From Isoetes taiwanensis (Eukaryota > Streptophyta > Lycopodiopsida > Isoetales > Isoetaceae): a DNA stretch of 64,000 nucleotides. Below are positions 11,476 to 24,841 of this stretch, piece after piece (position 1 is the stretch's first letter; every line of letters starts with the position of its first letter). The stretch covers positions 6,907,199 through 6,971,198 of the forward strand of contig JAJEKV010000050.1 of assembly GCA_021234155.1 (NCBI GenBank), written 5' to 3'. Below the pieces are notes generated by a model. It saw only the letters and a program-made list of their open reading frames with translations. It did not search any database and was not told the DNA's origin. The position numbers and the translations under genes are program-made.

Positions 11476-11994
11476 TTGGTCAGAAAAGAGACTAAGAGGC
11501 AAGGTGGAATTGGTCGGACACGAACCATGATGGGTTTTATATTTCATGCTCTTTGAAAGTGTTAACGGACGTGGATTATGTTGCAAATGTACTGTCTCAC
11601 TCCTTATCCTTCTAAAGAATGTGATAACATCATAACTTGTGCAATTGTGTGTATCCTTCATAGAGAGTTATACTTGAGGCATCCTTTAAACCTGTAGAAG
11701 CGTAGAAATCATTGAACGGGTGGAAAAAATTATCGACCATTGTATCAATGGTGCATTTAACATGTACCATTTTGGCAATGGTAATCTTCTTGCATAGGCC
11801 ATTATGCCTGACAAGGGCTTGGCTCTCCTCATGATGGCCTGTGCAGGAACATTTTCAATCACCATGTTAGAGGAGAGGACATTTCAGAACACATGGCACG
11901 ATCTATTTGGTTGACAACGAAAAGGTTCAATGCCATTCTTGACGCTTAAAACAATGTTCTTTAAGGCCAACGGGGAAAGGAAAGGGCATGTTGT

Positions 11995-12026
<32 letters not shown>

Positions 12027-15000
12027 TTTTTTTGTTTTGTGCGGGGATGCGGGGGGGGACATTATGAAATGTAATCTGGCTCAGGTGTTCGAGCCTAACG
12101 TTACGATCTCGCAATGTCTTACAGTAAAAAACTATATTCAGTTTAGTTCCCTTCAACATTTCAAAACTTGTACATAGATAAGTGATCATGCTATTTATTG
12201 GGTTGTCGTGACTAGATGGGTTACATAAGGATATAATAGGTTAAAGTTTGCAAGTTTTTATTTTGATTGTTACATTGTGTTGATCCACAGGGCCAATGAA
12301 GATGATGGGTTCCATTATGGATGTAGTAGGTTGAAGTTTGCAAGTTTTTATTTTGATTGATACATTACGTTCAACTATAGGGTCCATAAAGATAAGAATG
12401 TATATTACAAGGGGCTATTCAATGACTCTGTATTGTTTTTTCCAAAGTTGTTGTGGATGTGAGGGTTGAGTATCATACCTATCGTTGATTTATTTTCTTT
12501 TCTTTCGGGTTTCTTTTGATAACTGAACATTGACAAAAATTGTTGAAATACTTATTTTGACAACATACGTAAGTTCTATACCTTTTAATGGCAAGTTTAT
12601 ATAGGAATATTGATTTTAAAGAGGTGACTTGTCCCAATGTTTTTATCGGCAACTTTAGAATAGGCCCATATTCATTTTTTCCAACAAAGTTCCTCACATG
12701 TTGTAGCAAGTGGGGTCATGGCAAATACAAGGAAGACAGACCATGGCCGAGGGAGATTCTAGGATTTCTATTGCTTTCACCAAAGTCTTTGCTCCATAAA
12801 ACCATGCAGTCGTAGATGACATTCACGTTAATCTATATATGATGGTTGTTGCCACTTAATCACTTACAATTACGATTATCATCTGTCTAAGATCAGAATA
12901 GTTGCAAATATCACTTAGTCACAATTGTCTAAGCCATCTTTGCAGGCATCCAGTTTGATTATTTTAACGAACTTCAATCCAAAAATGGAATACATATATG
13001 AACTATGTAATTTAAGGAGCCAATGTTCTGTATAAAGTACACTGACAATTGAGAACAACGTCCAATTAAGTAAATGCGAATACTAAATCATGATACCTGC
13101 AATTTCCAATGTATGGCTTCATCATACATGCATACAAGCTCCTTGAAAGACAGCCACAACAATCAAAAGATAAGGAAAGCCTTCAATTAAAGGTCAAGCC
13201 AAAAATGACATTTCCAGTGTTCAAATGCCATTGCTAAAGCATCCACAAGTGATTCCCAATGCAAATGCACTAACAAATGCAGCAAAAGCTTGCAACCGTG
13301 ATCATAGAGGTACACTCACCCCGATTGACAGCTCTGGCAAAAACCAACCTGTTGAAATAACATCACCTGAGAACTTAAAGAACACAGAAAACGAGCCCAT
13401 TATGTGCTTAATCATGTGGAGAAAGATCGTACACTATTATAGTCTTCCATATGGTGCAAGCAATCACAAGGCACCCAAAAAATTAACCATCATAACAAAC
13501 CATTGAAGAACCACTATAGGTGTGGTTTTTTATGCTAAAAAAATCATCGTTAACAAAAACCATATAACATAGTGGTTTTCATATCTATTACGTGGTTATT
13601 CATGTTGGTTTATTGTTATAGTGTGCTTTATATTAGTTTACTACATGGTTTCTAGCATGAACAATTGTCATATGTGTTGGTTTTCCAATGCATTATGGTT
13701 TATCCTATTGTTTAAATTTGGTTTTTCCGGGGTTCCGAAAACTTTTTGGATTTTTTTCTGGGTTGATTTTTCTAAGGTTTTAAATATTTTGGCTGCCGAA
13801 AGAATTTCCCGATTCTCCAAAAATCGGGATCTGTGTTTTCGTATGATTTTGAAAAAATTTCCTGCTCTGTGCATGGATTATCGGATCCCAGCTTATTTTT
13901 GGTAACTTCGTCCATGCATGATTACATGTGGTGATCTAGGCGTGGAAGTGGATTAGGATGATTCAAAGCCCGAATGCGCGAGTTAGGGTTTGTTTTGCAG
14001 TTCCGTATAATACTTGAACGGAGCACGATTCCATTCTTTTTATAGTCTTTGTGAAGTACATACCACATCCTTTTTGGATGCAGACTGCTGCTATACTGGT
14101 GTTAGCTTGGGAGCAGGCTGAACGGTATGGACAAATGGTTGAAGCCATGGAAAAGGTTGCAGAAACCGTAGTTGTCAAATAGGTTATTATTGAAGACCTC
14201 CTCTCTGTAGAAACTAAGGGCAATTAAGAGCATGTTGCTTTGCTTGGGGATTACAGGACAAACGTGGAAAAAGAGCTTTCTAAAATCTGCTGTGAATATT
14301 GAGCCTTCTGGACAGTCACTACATTCCGTCTTCTACTTCTACGGATAATAACGATGGCTTAAAGCTTTTTCTAGCAGCGGATCATGTCTACTGCATCGAT
14401 CTTATGCTTCAGAGGAGGTTCTGAGGTAGGGTTTACATGTTTCTGATATGCAAGCCTTAAAAATGTCATCGTTGTTTTAGGCCATGTGTTAATCCTAATC
14501 CTTTTGTTGTAGTTATCACAGCAGATATGGCTGCATAGCCATGTTGCAGAAAGCGGTTCATCATCTCTGCTGCATTTCTTTATACTGTTCTTGGAATAAC
14601 TGATCTATATTTGAGCATGAGCCAATCAACATCATAAGCTTTATCAAGTGCATTCTTGATTGTTTCAAGCTTACATCTTATTGGTCTAAATGAAATTGTC
14701 AATCCAAATAAAGCGTAGAAGGAAGTGGATTCAGATTTGCCTCAGAGCTACAGACAACAAAGGTAGATTGGTTTATTGGTTTTGCTTTTAATTTGATAGA
14801 TTTAGTCATGCAGCAAGTATTGTTATGGCATCAATCTCCCGCATTAAGCAAAGAGGGAAGCGGTAACAGATTTGCTCTGCTTTTATGGTTTTCTAATATC
14901 GAGTCTTGGATCTTTTTGCAGTTATGCTAGGGTTATTCTATCCATCAGGTAATATTTTGGCAAGGTGGGCTTTGTGGCTTCGCTATGATTAGTTAATTTT

Positions 15001-16106
15001 GGCAAAGGAAGACCTGTTTTCAAAAATTGGAATGGGCATTGCGTGAAATGGAATGGAGGTCAAATTTTTGCCCGATTCAACTATCTTGGCATGCATGCCA
15101 TGATTGCTCAAGATCATGGTATGTATTATGTATCTTTTGAAAGTAGGTAAATGCTAGAAACATTAGATTAGTTAGCATCCTATGCTCCTAATTGACATGG
15201 GACTAATTCACAGAGCTGATACTATGTTGTGCAGGATCTGTTTGCATATGCAACAGAGGTCAAGCCTGAGAAGTATTTTCACGATCCAAGTTATAGATCC
15301 TGAATGCCATTTCATGCAAGTGACCAAAATTTTGGAAGGTAATAAACTAGAGTACGACAGCATTTGAATTTGATTCTTGAGCACTTTTCTTTTATATGAC
15401 AGGGCTTTATTTCATCCTGCTTTTTTTTATCCTGGTAAGAAAGCTTTTGAGTTTTGAATGCCCATGATGCCCAAAGGCCTTCTAAATTATTGTGTTGCAA
15501 GTCTACATCGGATATGTTTCTTCTGAAATGAGTGCTCTCTATAACAGTCCATGTGGTTATAGCAGGCAGGATGATTCAGTCATAGTCATGAATAAATTTT
15601 AATCTTGATGTTACATTTAAAGCAATTGAATTTAGCTTCACCATCTTTTTGCAGGCCTCATAATAGGTAATTTGGTGCAGTACATAGCCAAGGCTTTTGA
15701 TCAAATGAATGAATATGGTATCGGTCAGCTACAGGTCTATTTTAAAATTCTGTTTACGGTAAGAAAGCATTATATTATAACAGTGCCCTATTTCATGGAT
15801 TATTTATTTTTTATTGTAGTCCATGCCATTATTTTTTGTGTTTATATGCACAGAAGAATGGTACAATGACCTCGACTTTATTTCTCTAATTCCATCAGAA
15901 ATATAGAGATAATTTATCGAAATCTAAGGCTGCTTGTGGTACAATCACCTTATGTTTTCTGTTTTGCAATGTCATAATCCCCATATCATGTCAATTTATG
16001 CAGCTATTCGCTTTTGTTTTGTTGCAGGAAGGTCTAGCCATTTTATTATACGTCCCTAGCAGATTCTGATCATGTCAGCTATATCCACTAAGAGTATAGA
16101 GAATCT
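11476..16106. other. Long intergenic stretch, no supported gene
   Basis: Contains a poly-T tract near 12008-12033, low-complexity DNA, and a segment near 13440-13620 rich in GTGGTTTTTTAT/AACCAC phrases that recur at 20345-20560 and 30060-30770. Those are probably an old dispersed repeat. No ORF has a recognisable motif. Confidence 0.4.
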
Positions 16107-16300
16107 GATCAGGTCAGCTACGTCCTTCGTACCTTTTCTACTATTTTACTTTGATCGCTCTGGTCATTAAACCACCATTGCATGCACAAAGCAAGAGCAT
16201 GTTGATCAGGCCAGCTATGTCCTCCGCACATTTTCTGCTATTTTACTTGACAATCACTCTACCGTTTTACCACCATTGCCTGCAGAAAGCAAGAGCACAT
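16107..16300. repeat. Tandem duplication, 97-bp period
   Basis: GATCAGGTCAGCTACGTCC at 16107 and GATCAGGCCAGCTATGTCC at 16204 begin two adjacent copies. Both run through TTTTCT(A/G)CTATTTTACTT and end near AAGCAAGAGCA. A weaker partial copy starts at about 16067. Confidence 0.7.
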
Positions 16301-16653
16301 GCATGCTAAATGCATTATGTGATGCAACATACATTTTTCTTTTGAACCTCAACAATTTATTCAATGCACTTGGTATCTTTGCACTCTAGCCCTTCGTCAC
16401 GCCCTTTATTTATGTTGTAGATCAATCTTTCACATTGCTTGATGGTGCATAATATTCATGCAAATGGATCTGATAGTTGTCAGGAATGTCATTGTGATAA
16501 TTGTTTTCTGACAAAGCATTTATTAAGGCTTCTGATTGGTCTTTTTTCTAACCCCCTAACTATATTTTATTGTTATCTTTCTTGCATCCATGGTTTCAAT
16601 GTCCAACTTCTAATTTGACCATATCATTCAAGTTTAAATTGCTGTGCCTAATA

Positions 16654-16752
16654 AAATCGCTCAGATACCAGTAAGTGACGCTTATTTGGGTCGCGTCGTA
16701 AACGCTTTAGCTCAACCTATTGATGGCAAAGGTCAAATTCCAGCTTCTACTC
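16654..16752 (+). pseudogene. atpA: Plastid DNA insertion (NUPT): fragment of atpA
   Basis: A 99-bp open stretch encodes [19 protein letters not shown] followed by [13 protein letters not shown]. This is a diagnostic internal segment of the chloroplast ATP synthase alpha subunit (the beta-barrel to nucleotide-binding domain boundary). Nothing of the rest of the roughly 500-residue protein is present on either side. It is therefore a short fragment of plastid DNA moved into the nucleus, with no expected function. The ends are approximate. Confidence 0.85.
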
Positions 16753-18700
16753 TTAAGTTGGTCTATTTGCTGGCTACATGTGTAGATCTGAATGGCTTGC
16801 ATGAAGTTTTGGAGACTTGATGGATGCATCTCTTGCATGTATTTGACCATCTTCTCATTCAGTTTGGACCATGGTATGACAGCTTAAAACATACTCGAAA
16901 GGATCTGCCTTATGTATAGTTTAAAGAGTACCAACAAACAACCTAATATAACAGGGGGATATTGAGGAGTTGATGGCAGAGTTGCATCAAGCAAAAATTC
17001 AGGAGCAATCCAATGATAACATTGATAGCGTGATTAGACTTGGTTAAACTATGTAGCTATTAAGATTCCCTCTGGACAAATTTTATGTCTGCAAATACAC
17101 CAAATCTTGGATTAAAAAATTGTGACTAAGTTATAGAGTACGTTCAATGTTGTTTGATGTACAGACCATCTTATATGTTTGACATTGTGTGTAGTGCAGA
17201 CCAGGACATAACGTACTCCCATCGCTTATATGTCTGATCCATTAAACTGTATTTGTAAGTATATCCAACTTCTTGCATCAACTAAATTGTTGTCAGCTTA
17301 AGCTGCATATAGATGGGCCTCCCAAGGTTCCTACTTTGTTGAATTTGGCCGCTAAAACGGATCGAATAATTATATCATGTGCAAACAGGCCAATCAAGGT
17401 AAGGCCAATTGCCTACTATCTATTATCTGTTCAAACATGTTTAGCATGTTAACTATAACGAAATTGCAACCTAGAAGCAAATATGATTGTTGAGAGTTGA
17501 GTTAAAGTAGTCGAAAAATGAAAACTCAAGCCGTAGTTTTTGTTAGAGGTGATTGTACTTGATGCATAGATTTATCTGGTCAAGACTTAGTTTAGATCTT
17601 TCTGGCTCATTTTTCAGGGAGATTTTATTATTGGAGGTTTGTGGTCTATCCTAATACTATCAGGTTTATGACGTTGCACAAGAATCATGCAAGCTTTGTT
17701 GTTTGCCTCAGTGAAGGTACAAAAACTCTTATGGGGTTTGTCCATAAGTTAATCATATTGTTATTTTGCCTGGTGTGAGTTCTCTAATTAACATTGCTCA
17801 AAATCGATCTCTGAATATTAAAGCAGACAGTCTACTATTCCAGTTATCTTTATATCCCATCTTCTAAAAAAATAAAGGATCTAAACAATGTGGTTAAGGT
17901 TGTGAAGATAGTCTATATCCGTTCATGCAAAGTTGCAATCCCTAAATCTCAAGTACACATGAATTTCTTTGCAGCTAAGATACTCAAGCCCAGCTTTGAT
18001 CTACATGAGCATGAACGAGGTATTTATTCCATTGGCCATTCATGATTGTTGCAACTAATTTGTCCTGATAATTCAGCACAAGTTATGGTTTTGCACCTAG
18101 CATATTGAAGTCCAAGCATCACAACTAATGGACTAAACAACATTTCTATTCATCTGTTTTGCAGGTCAATCTATTTGATCTTTTCCATTTGAGGTTTTCT
18201 GCACTGCTCTCAACGTTCTAAGTTGCTGTGGAAAAAATGCACATTTTACAGCATATTTGTTATTGAATACCCTCTTTACATCGTCCAAGCACCATCAGTT
18301 TCAACCTAGAATTTAGAAGAGAGTAGTTGCTAAGAAATTCAAGATAATTTGTCAATGGGAAACACGCCTGTATGAGAAACAGGCATTTTGCATGGTGTTT
18401 TATCCAGGTCGATTCTGTTGAGTTGTCATTTGCATCACGATTTGTTTGGAATGCAGCTGAAATGAGAATGCCTTAAGGAAAGAAGTACTCTATATCGATT
18501 CACTTTACATTCAACAAAAGTAACAATTATGCATGAAATGCCCCTTTCGTTATCTAAGGCGCTTATATGATATACTAAATTCAAGGGTACTTCATTTCTT
18601 TAGTGTGATTTTCATTTCAATATTCCTATCCTAGCATTCAATTAGCTAGATTGTGGCATTAGGAATTTCATCAACCAGGATTGTTAGTTCAATAATAAAT
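16753..18700. other. Intergenic with possible unassigned exon-like pieces
   Basis: Two short open pieces have splice-like borders: 16956-17046 (acceptor AACAG, then GDIEELMAELHQAKIQEQSN) and about 17296-17399 (LKLHIDGPPKVPTLLNLAAK, ending at AAG/GTAAGG). They could be exons of an unrecognised or decayed gene. I found no family match and no continuous frame joining them. Confidence 0.3.
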
Positions 18701-20315
18701 TCTTATGGTGTATGGTAATAATTTCATTCCAAATATCCTATCATTTTTCCATACCATAGCACAAGCTCTAGGACCACCAATACACAGGTCCAATCATTCA
18801 ATATCTTGCATATCAATTCACTTGAGTTTTGCAAAATATGCTAAGTTGCTTGCATGGTCAACTTCACAATTTTTATGAGGATATCGAGATGGGCTCTTCT
18901 TTTTATTATAGTGGCATAACCAATTGTGCATACTTTTTTTTTCTCCCAAAACATTGTCAAGGTACCAACCATTGCAAGAGGATAGTCCTGTATAATATAT
19001 GAGCATGCTCTTAGAAACATGAATGGAGATGTAGCACTTGAATCTTGGGAACTAAGGAATAATTCTCACGTTAAAGCCAATGAATGATTGATGCAACTTC
19101 AACTACAACTATAAGGGATGGACACAATTTTAAATGCCGCTAGATACACTTATAACTATACTTTTGCTCTACAATACAATCTGGATGACGTTGATGTTAT
19201 TTATATATGACTTGGCAAATATTATACATTATCGGGGTAATATCCCAAAGAATCCCTAGCATTTTTCATGCCTGACGCACATTATCCCAATGTTGTAAAT
19301 TGCATTGCTCTTTAAATTGTCACTAAAGCCCACTTATCATTGTGCTCTTCATTTCCCTTTATATATAGCAATTAGCACCATCGTGAAACAATATGAATAC
19401 TACCCCCATACTTAAAGATTGTTTTGAGAATGAGCAATGTCATGATTCGTACACTAGCTTCTAAATCCAGAAGTCACATGGCTTTCTCTTAATGACAACC
19501 TTCTAGCAACAGTTTATGATCTAGACATCTTATTCATTCCAACAAGATTGCTATGCAACACAATTTCATTCAAATCAATGTCATGTTGTGACTCTTTTGT
19601 CTTTGTGTAAAAATGGCACTACACAATATCCCAACATAAGATATTATTGCCAAAGCCCAACACTTATTGCAAATTATTTACAAACACGAAACGGCTTCCT
19701 ATGCTCCAAACTCATAACTTTGTAACAGATGTCTTTCTAATCAATGTTGTAACACACTCTTCAAGTAAAACAAAAACCGTTTTGCAGTCTTTTGTAAACA
19801 AAACCCCTTTACAAACATGAAAGTGCTTCCTAACCAATGTAACATGCTCTTCAAGTGGTTTCCTAAAGCCCAACAATGTCGGACATATGTCATCTATTAT
19901 GTTTAATTCGCTTTGACATCCTCCTTATTGCTATTTTGGAAATATCTTTTAAAGAGTCTTCATGCTATGCTTACAACAAAATTCGAAGATCAACTATCTC
20001 AAGCAATACCTAAGAAAAATGCATAGATTACAAGTTCAAAGCACAAATCAAGAAATCATATGCTCACAAATTTGAATTCTAATTCATCTCAACTACTTGC
20101 ATCTCAAAACAAAACGGTTTCTATGGTCATTCAAGTTTAACATGTTGTGAGTATTTGTACGTGGTCCAAAATAATATAATCAAGTTTAAGTTCGAATACC
20201 ACATACACAAAATGTATATATTGAATTCTATGTCAATGAATTACTCTTGCCCCCTCCAAGCGACATTGATTGTTCTAGCCAACCATGAAACAACCACCTT
20301 TTCAAATGTTGAAAA

Positions 20316-20343
20316 GCCCGGCAACGCCGGGCATCATAACTAG
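20316..20343 (+). mobile_element. Helitron 3' terminus
   Basis: A perfect 7-bp stem, GCCCGGC AAC GCCGGGC, is followed 7 nt later by CTAG and then T. That is the Helitron 3' signature: a GC hairpin just before CTRR, with insertion between A and T. The element lies to the left. Its 5' end (TC...) was not identified, and the AT-rich DNA from roughly 18.7 kb up to here may be its body. It encodes no Rep/helicase and so would be non-autonomous. Confidence 0.6.
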
Positions 20344-22105
20344 TTAAATCTATAGTGGTTTATAACATGGGTTTTCAACACAACTTTAAATTTGGATGAT
20401 TTTTTATGTTGGTTTTTTATTATCACAAAGTTGAAGGAGTTTATGGCATGGTCTTTTAGACCAATTTGAATGCCATGGTGGTTTTTCATACTAGTTTTCT
20501 ATTGCCCTGGTGTATATATTATAAAATGGTTATGGTTGTAGCATAGTTTCAATACCGAGTTAATTGTCATGGTAATTATTCAGGTTACTCATAAGGCACC
20601 TAAAAACCTATTGTCATACTATGGCTCTAATGGCTCTGAAACTTCTTGAAATAGATGATGCAAATCAAGCGGACGAGGATCGATCTCTTCTGGAGCCTTA
20701 TATTTCAGCCCTTTATGGCATAAATTTCTTTGACGTTGATCAACTTGCTACTGGTTTTGTAATTCAAGCTTCTTAGATAGCTGCCAACATTAGCAGACCA
20801 AGCCGTAAACCTAAAATATTCAGGTGCCTTTTGTCTTTCATTTGGAAAGATGAAAATAGAGTGGATTTATGACTTCTTGTTGGAACTGCCAGGGATTTAT
20901 GGAATTTTTGAAGTTGCTCATGTATCCTAGAAGTTGCATCATGGCCTTAGAGAAAGATGTCCTAATGCAAAGGTGATTAGAATGCGGACATATATATCTC
21001 CTCCTTCCAACTTAAGAGGATCCATAAAATTATTGTATTTATTACCTTCATGGACCTACATAGCCATGGGACCTAGGCTATGGCATGAAAATAGGTCACA
21101 ATAAGATAAGAATTGAATTGAATTGAATTGGTTTTGAATGCCCTCGGAGACTGTTGACCCTCAACTGGCTTTAAGAGTCAAACACAAGAAGCCAACTTGA
21201 AACAATGCTCAAGTTGCGGTTAGAAGCTCCAGATCACTTAAGGTATTATATGTAGCAAAGAAGCCAATAAGGTGTATAGTACGATTGTTTAAGGAACGAC
21301 AAAGAGGACCAATCAGAGCTATATCGATCATGAATGTAATCAGTATCTCAAACACATTAAAAATCATTTATAGGTCATAAACTATCATAAGGAGACAAAT
21401 ACCAATAAGATCTTTTGCAAATTTAACTCAGGAGTTCACAAGAGCTTCAAAGGTCTTCTAATCTTGTTCTGCAAGTAAAATAGTAAGATCTTGAGCTCGT
21501 CTGGGGCCTTCAAAAGTTTCTGTGATCCGTCCTTGGTATATAGTTTCAATTTTTAAGGTTCTTGGCATCTTACGGCGTGATTTATGGCTTGACAGACTTC
21601 TTATGCGTGAGAATCTAAGAATAGGTAGGTCCCAGGGATTAAGGATCCAAGTCCAGCACGATCAGAACGTGTTTCTAGATTTAGGGTTCATTCAACAATA
21701 TTTTCGAGCAACTCCGTGATACAGTGCCCATATTTATTCTAGTATAAACCACGAATATTCCTTATTTTGCGTCTTGAAAAGTCTCCACTATGGTTTTGAT
21801 GTGTTTTCTCATAAAATAATTTCAAGGCTTTGCTATTTTGCCATGGAAAGAGTATGAAGAGTATTAAAATAAAATAAAATAATTTCCATGCTTTGTTACT
21901 AAGAAGAGTATGAAATTTTTGTAAGGCATCTTTAAGCCCGATACAAGGACATAGGTGGATCATGAACATGGGGAAACACGAAAATATAGTGAATGAAGCA
22001 TGGAGTATGGAATTAAATGACTAATGGTGGCACATAGGAATAAAAGTTGAAATGGCAACGCAAAAGAACTCCCAAAGGTGAGTTTGGACAATATAAGCAC
22101 AAGAG
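20344..22105. other. Intergenic, one unassigned open stretch
   Basis: A plus-strand open stretch at about 20625-20776 (MALMALKLLEIDDANQADED and onward to a stop) has coding-like text but no family match. A short AATTG microsatellite lies near 21112-21131. No other gene is supported. Confidence 0.35.
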
Positions 22106-22245
22106 AGAATATGTAGCATTATAACAGAGGGTTTTTTTTGTGATTTTATACGCGTTTTGGCATGGTTTTCATATGATTTCACGGGCGTATTCACGTGGAC
22201 GTACTAAACAGTATTTCTAGAGTGCACACATTTGTTAGCCATTCA
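22106..22245 (+). repeat. Dispersed repeat pair, copy 1
   Basis: Starts GAATATGTAGCATTATAACAG and runs to CTAGAGTGCAC. The second copy is at 24508-24640, at roughly 80% identity by eye. Confidence 0.6.
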
Positions 22246-22933
22246 TTTGAAAGAAGAGGAAAAATCGTGTGGTTGTAGGGCTTTTATTGTTAATATTAGG
22301 TTTGTCAAATATTAGGTTAATATTAGGGTTTGTGGTTAATATTAGGGTTTCGGATTTGCTTGTAGTTTGTTTCTGCACAAGAGCTACGATCCCAGTAGGC
22401 TTGTTTTTTGTTTGTTTGCTCGGATTTAAATCCGGTGAGGAGATTTCGATATTGGGCCGGGGTAGAAACGGGTTAGGGGTGTCCTTATCCACGAGGGAGC
22501 CGGTACACACATGCGGCCGACATACTCAAAGAGATGGAAAATAGGGGTTTGAACCCGATGCGCCAAGCGGTGGAGCTCGATTTCAAAGATGTGCACCGAT
22601 GGATGCACCGATGGATGCCCTTTGGATAAGCAAACCCAAACCAAGACTCAAGGAGGCCGGACTCAAGGAGGTTAGACTTTTTTCGCCGGCCAATAATTCT
22701 ACATATTGCCATGGCTACACCGCTTGATCCTTTCTTCACACCTAATCGGCAAAGAAAGAATACCGCTACAAACTGGCTGGGCTTCCTTCGACTCATCACC
22801 TGCAAAAGAGCACCCTTTGGGACTCAAATTTCTCTCGGATATCCATCTGCACCTGTCGGAGCTCAAAGTGATTTCGCTTCGTTAAGTTACCTTCCTCCAA
22901 AGACCCCGTGCTTCGTTGGTTTTTGCATCCTTT

Positions 22934-23128
22934 ATGGCACCAAATATCATGGACCAGTGGAACGGTACTCTGGCTGCTGACTCCAAACGAGTTGCAGATA
23001 ATAATTTTGCAAGTGATGTGTAGGATTTGTTTGTAATTCCTCCGCAGTCTTTTGGTTACATGGCTGTGGCTCCTCCAAACTATGGAATATCATATGTGAT
23101 CCCGCAGCAGCCAACAATGCCAACAATG
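22934..23128 (+). pseudogene. Unidentified exon-like fragment with one in-frame stop
   Basis: An open frame starting MAPNIMDQWNGTLAADSK continues past a single TAG to IPPQSFGYMAVAPPNYG and IPQQPTMPTM. It ends exactly at a candidate donor, ATG/GTTTGT. The Pro/Gln/Tyr-rich end resembles disordered tails of plant trafficking or RNA-binding proteins. I cannot name a family. The stop suggests a broken copy. Confidence 0.35.
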
Positions 23129-24200
23129 GTTTGTATACCACATCCTATCTATAGAAGCTCGCTTGTTTTATATCAGATTTCAAAGGTCTTAAGTGTCTTG
23201 AATGACAGAAAACTTTGGAGCCTAGAGCCCCTTGATCTTTTAGAATAAGCTGAGTCCTCCTACAAATTCTTGGGCCATGGTATATACTCAGATCAGATCA
23301 GATTTAATTATTTTCTTACATTTCTCCGCTCTTACCTTCTTGCATCTACATGTGCTACTGAGGAATTTGCGGGAGGAACATCTCAAGTTCTGTGGGTTGC
23401 AAACATTGTGCCTTCACCCTTGTAGAAATGCAAGCATAATCACAAGCAAGTGAGCAAAGACAAAATCGGAACGTAGCTACTTTAGCAGGAAAAACTTTGG
23501 CAAATGCCATACTCATTCTAGCAAGTTTTAACTCATTTTGGGGCCTTATGATTTGCAAGCAATAAGTTGTCTTCTGATAAAACCCTTGCCGTGTGTACAT
23601 GGACTCTGGCAGCAATTCTCAAGAATATATGCTCTCACCGATTATGATAGGGTTCATTCCCTGCTCTTGGCTCATTTCTAGATATTATTGGTGTTACATT
23701 TCTAGATATTATTGGTGTTACAGACTGCTGCCAGAGCCAGCAATTAATTATTCATCCCCTACATTTAGGTGAGCTCATTGAACCTGGAGGCCTTTTATTG
23801 CTATTACATAGTGAAGCCCATATATTTGGTTTTTTATTGCTATTACATATAGTGAAGCACATATATCCCAATATATTCTAATTAAATTGTTTTTCAATTG
23901 TAATGTAAATCTTTACATTCACATCAGACCATGATATTACAATGGTAATGCATCATTTCCTTATAACTCCAATTGGTTTATTTGTCTTACTAAGAATTAC
24001 TTTGTCGTAATATATGCCCTTGTAACAGTTGAGAATGCAGAAATGGTGTTCACTTTTTGAAGGCAGATGTTGGTCTTGTTTTCCATTTCCATCTACATAT
24101 CTACACGTGTAAAATGTGCAAAGGCTTTTAGCTAGGCCCTAAGGGCCCAAAATTTTTTTATATAACAATTAACACACTACCATTAACATTATTAACACAA
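23129..24200. other. Intergenic with short tandem duplications
   Basis: TTTCTAGATATTATTGGTGT is duplicated in tandem at about 23676-23722. A roughly 45-bp unit containing TTTTATTGCTATTACATA is duplicated at about 23791-23867. No gene is seen. Confidence 0.5.
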
Positions 24201-24515
24201 ACCATTGCATTTAACACATTTAAATTAAAATCCCCTTAAACCCCTTTGGTTTGGGTGCATATTCACACTGGGGTTACGTAGGGCAAATGAGAGCCCCAAA
24301 AATATATTCACAATACATGTATAAAATTAACACCATTAAGTACATTCTCTCAAACCTTATAGTATTTTGCAAGCCTTAATATCTGATATACAAAACTTGT
24401 ACATGCATACCCCACAAACGAGGATCGCTATGTATGGTCTAGATCTTGGAATAAAGGGCAAATATGCCCATCCGACAGCTCTCGTTGCCCGGAGTAACCC
24501 CCCGTGTGAATATGT
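24201..24515 (+). mobile_element. MITE family M1, copy 1 (right end lost)
   Basis: Carries the left terminal repeat CCCTTTGGTTTGGGTGCATA and an internal region (CATACCCCACAAACGAGGAT) shared with 25628-25985 and, inverted, with 60330-60675. The right terminal inverted repeat is truncated at GTGTGAATATG. Confidence 0.65.
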
Positions 24516-24640
24516 AGCATAATAACAGGGGATTTTCTTTGTGTTTTTGTACGCTTTTCACTAAGGTTTTCCTATGATTTCGTGATGTATTCAAATGGAT
24601 GTACTAATGCGTTATATCTAGAGTGCACCATTTCCTCGAG
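24508..24640 (+). repeat. Dispersed repeat pair, copy 2
   Basis: Matches 22106-22245; shares GAATATGTAGCAT(A/T)ATAACAG and TCTAGAGTGCAC. Confidence 0.6.
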
Positions 24641-24670
24641 CCATTGATTTTTAGCCTTTTTTTTTCCAAT

Positions 24671-24841
24671 GGTCAACAACCAATGTCTCACAACAAAAGC
24701 CCTTTTTTTGTGCGTGTGGTGCATAATGGTCAACAACCAATGGCTCACAACAAAAGCCCTCTTTTTGTGTGTGTGGTGCATAATGGTCAACAACCAATGG
24801 CTCACAACAAAAGCCCTCTTTTGTGTGTGTGGTGCATAATG
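24671..24841. repeat. Tandem repeat, three 57-bp units
   Basis: Units begin GGTCAACAACCAATG at 24671, 24728 and 24785. Each runs through CTCACAACAAAAGCCC and ends in a GT-rich stretch plus GGTGCATAAT. A 57-bp period keeps frame, so all frames look open here. There are no spacers, so this is not a CRISPR-like structure. Confidence 0.9.

Noticed and set aside
16654-16752. Functional ATP synthase alpha gene
   Set aside because: Only 33 codons of a roughly 500-codon gene are present.
24671-24841. CRISPR-like array
   Set aside because: The units are contiguous 57-bp tandem copies without spacers, in plant DNA.
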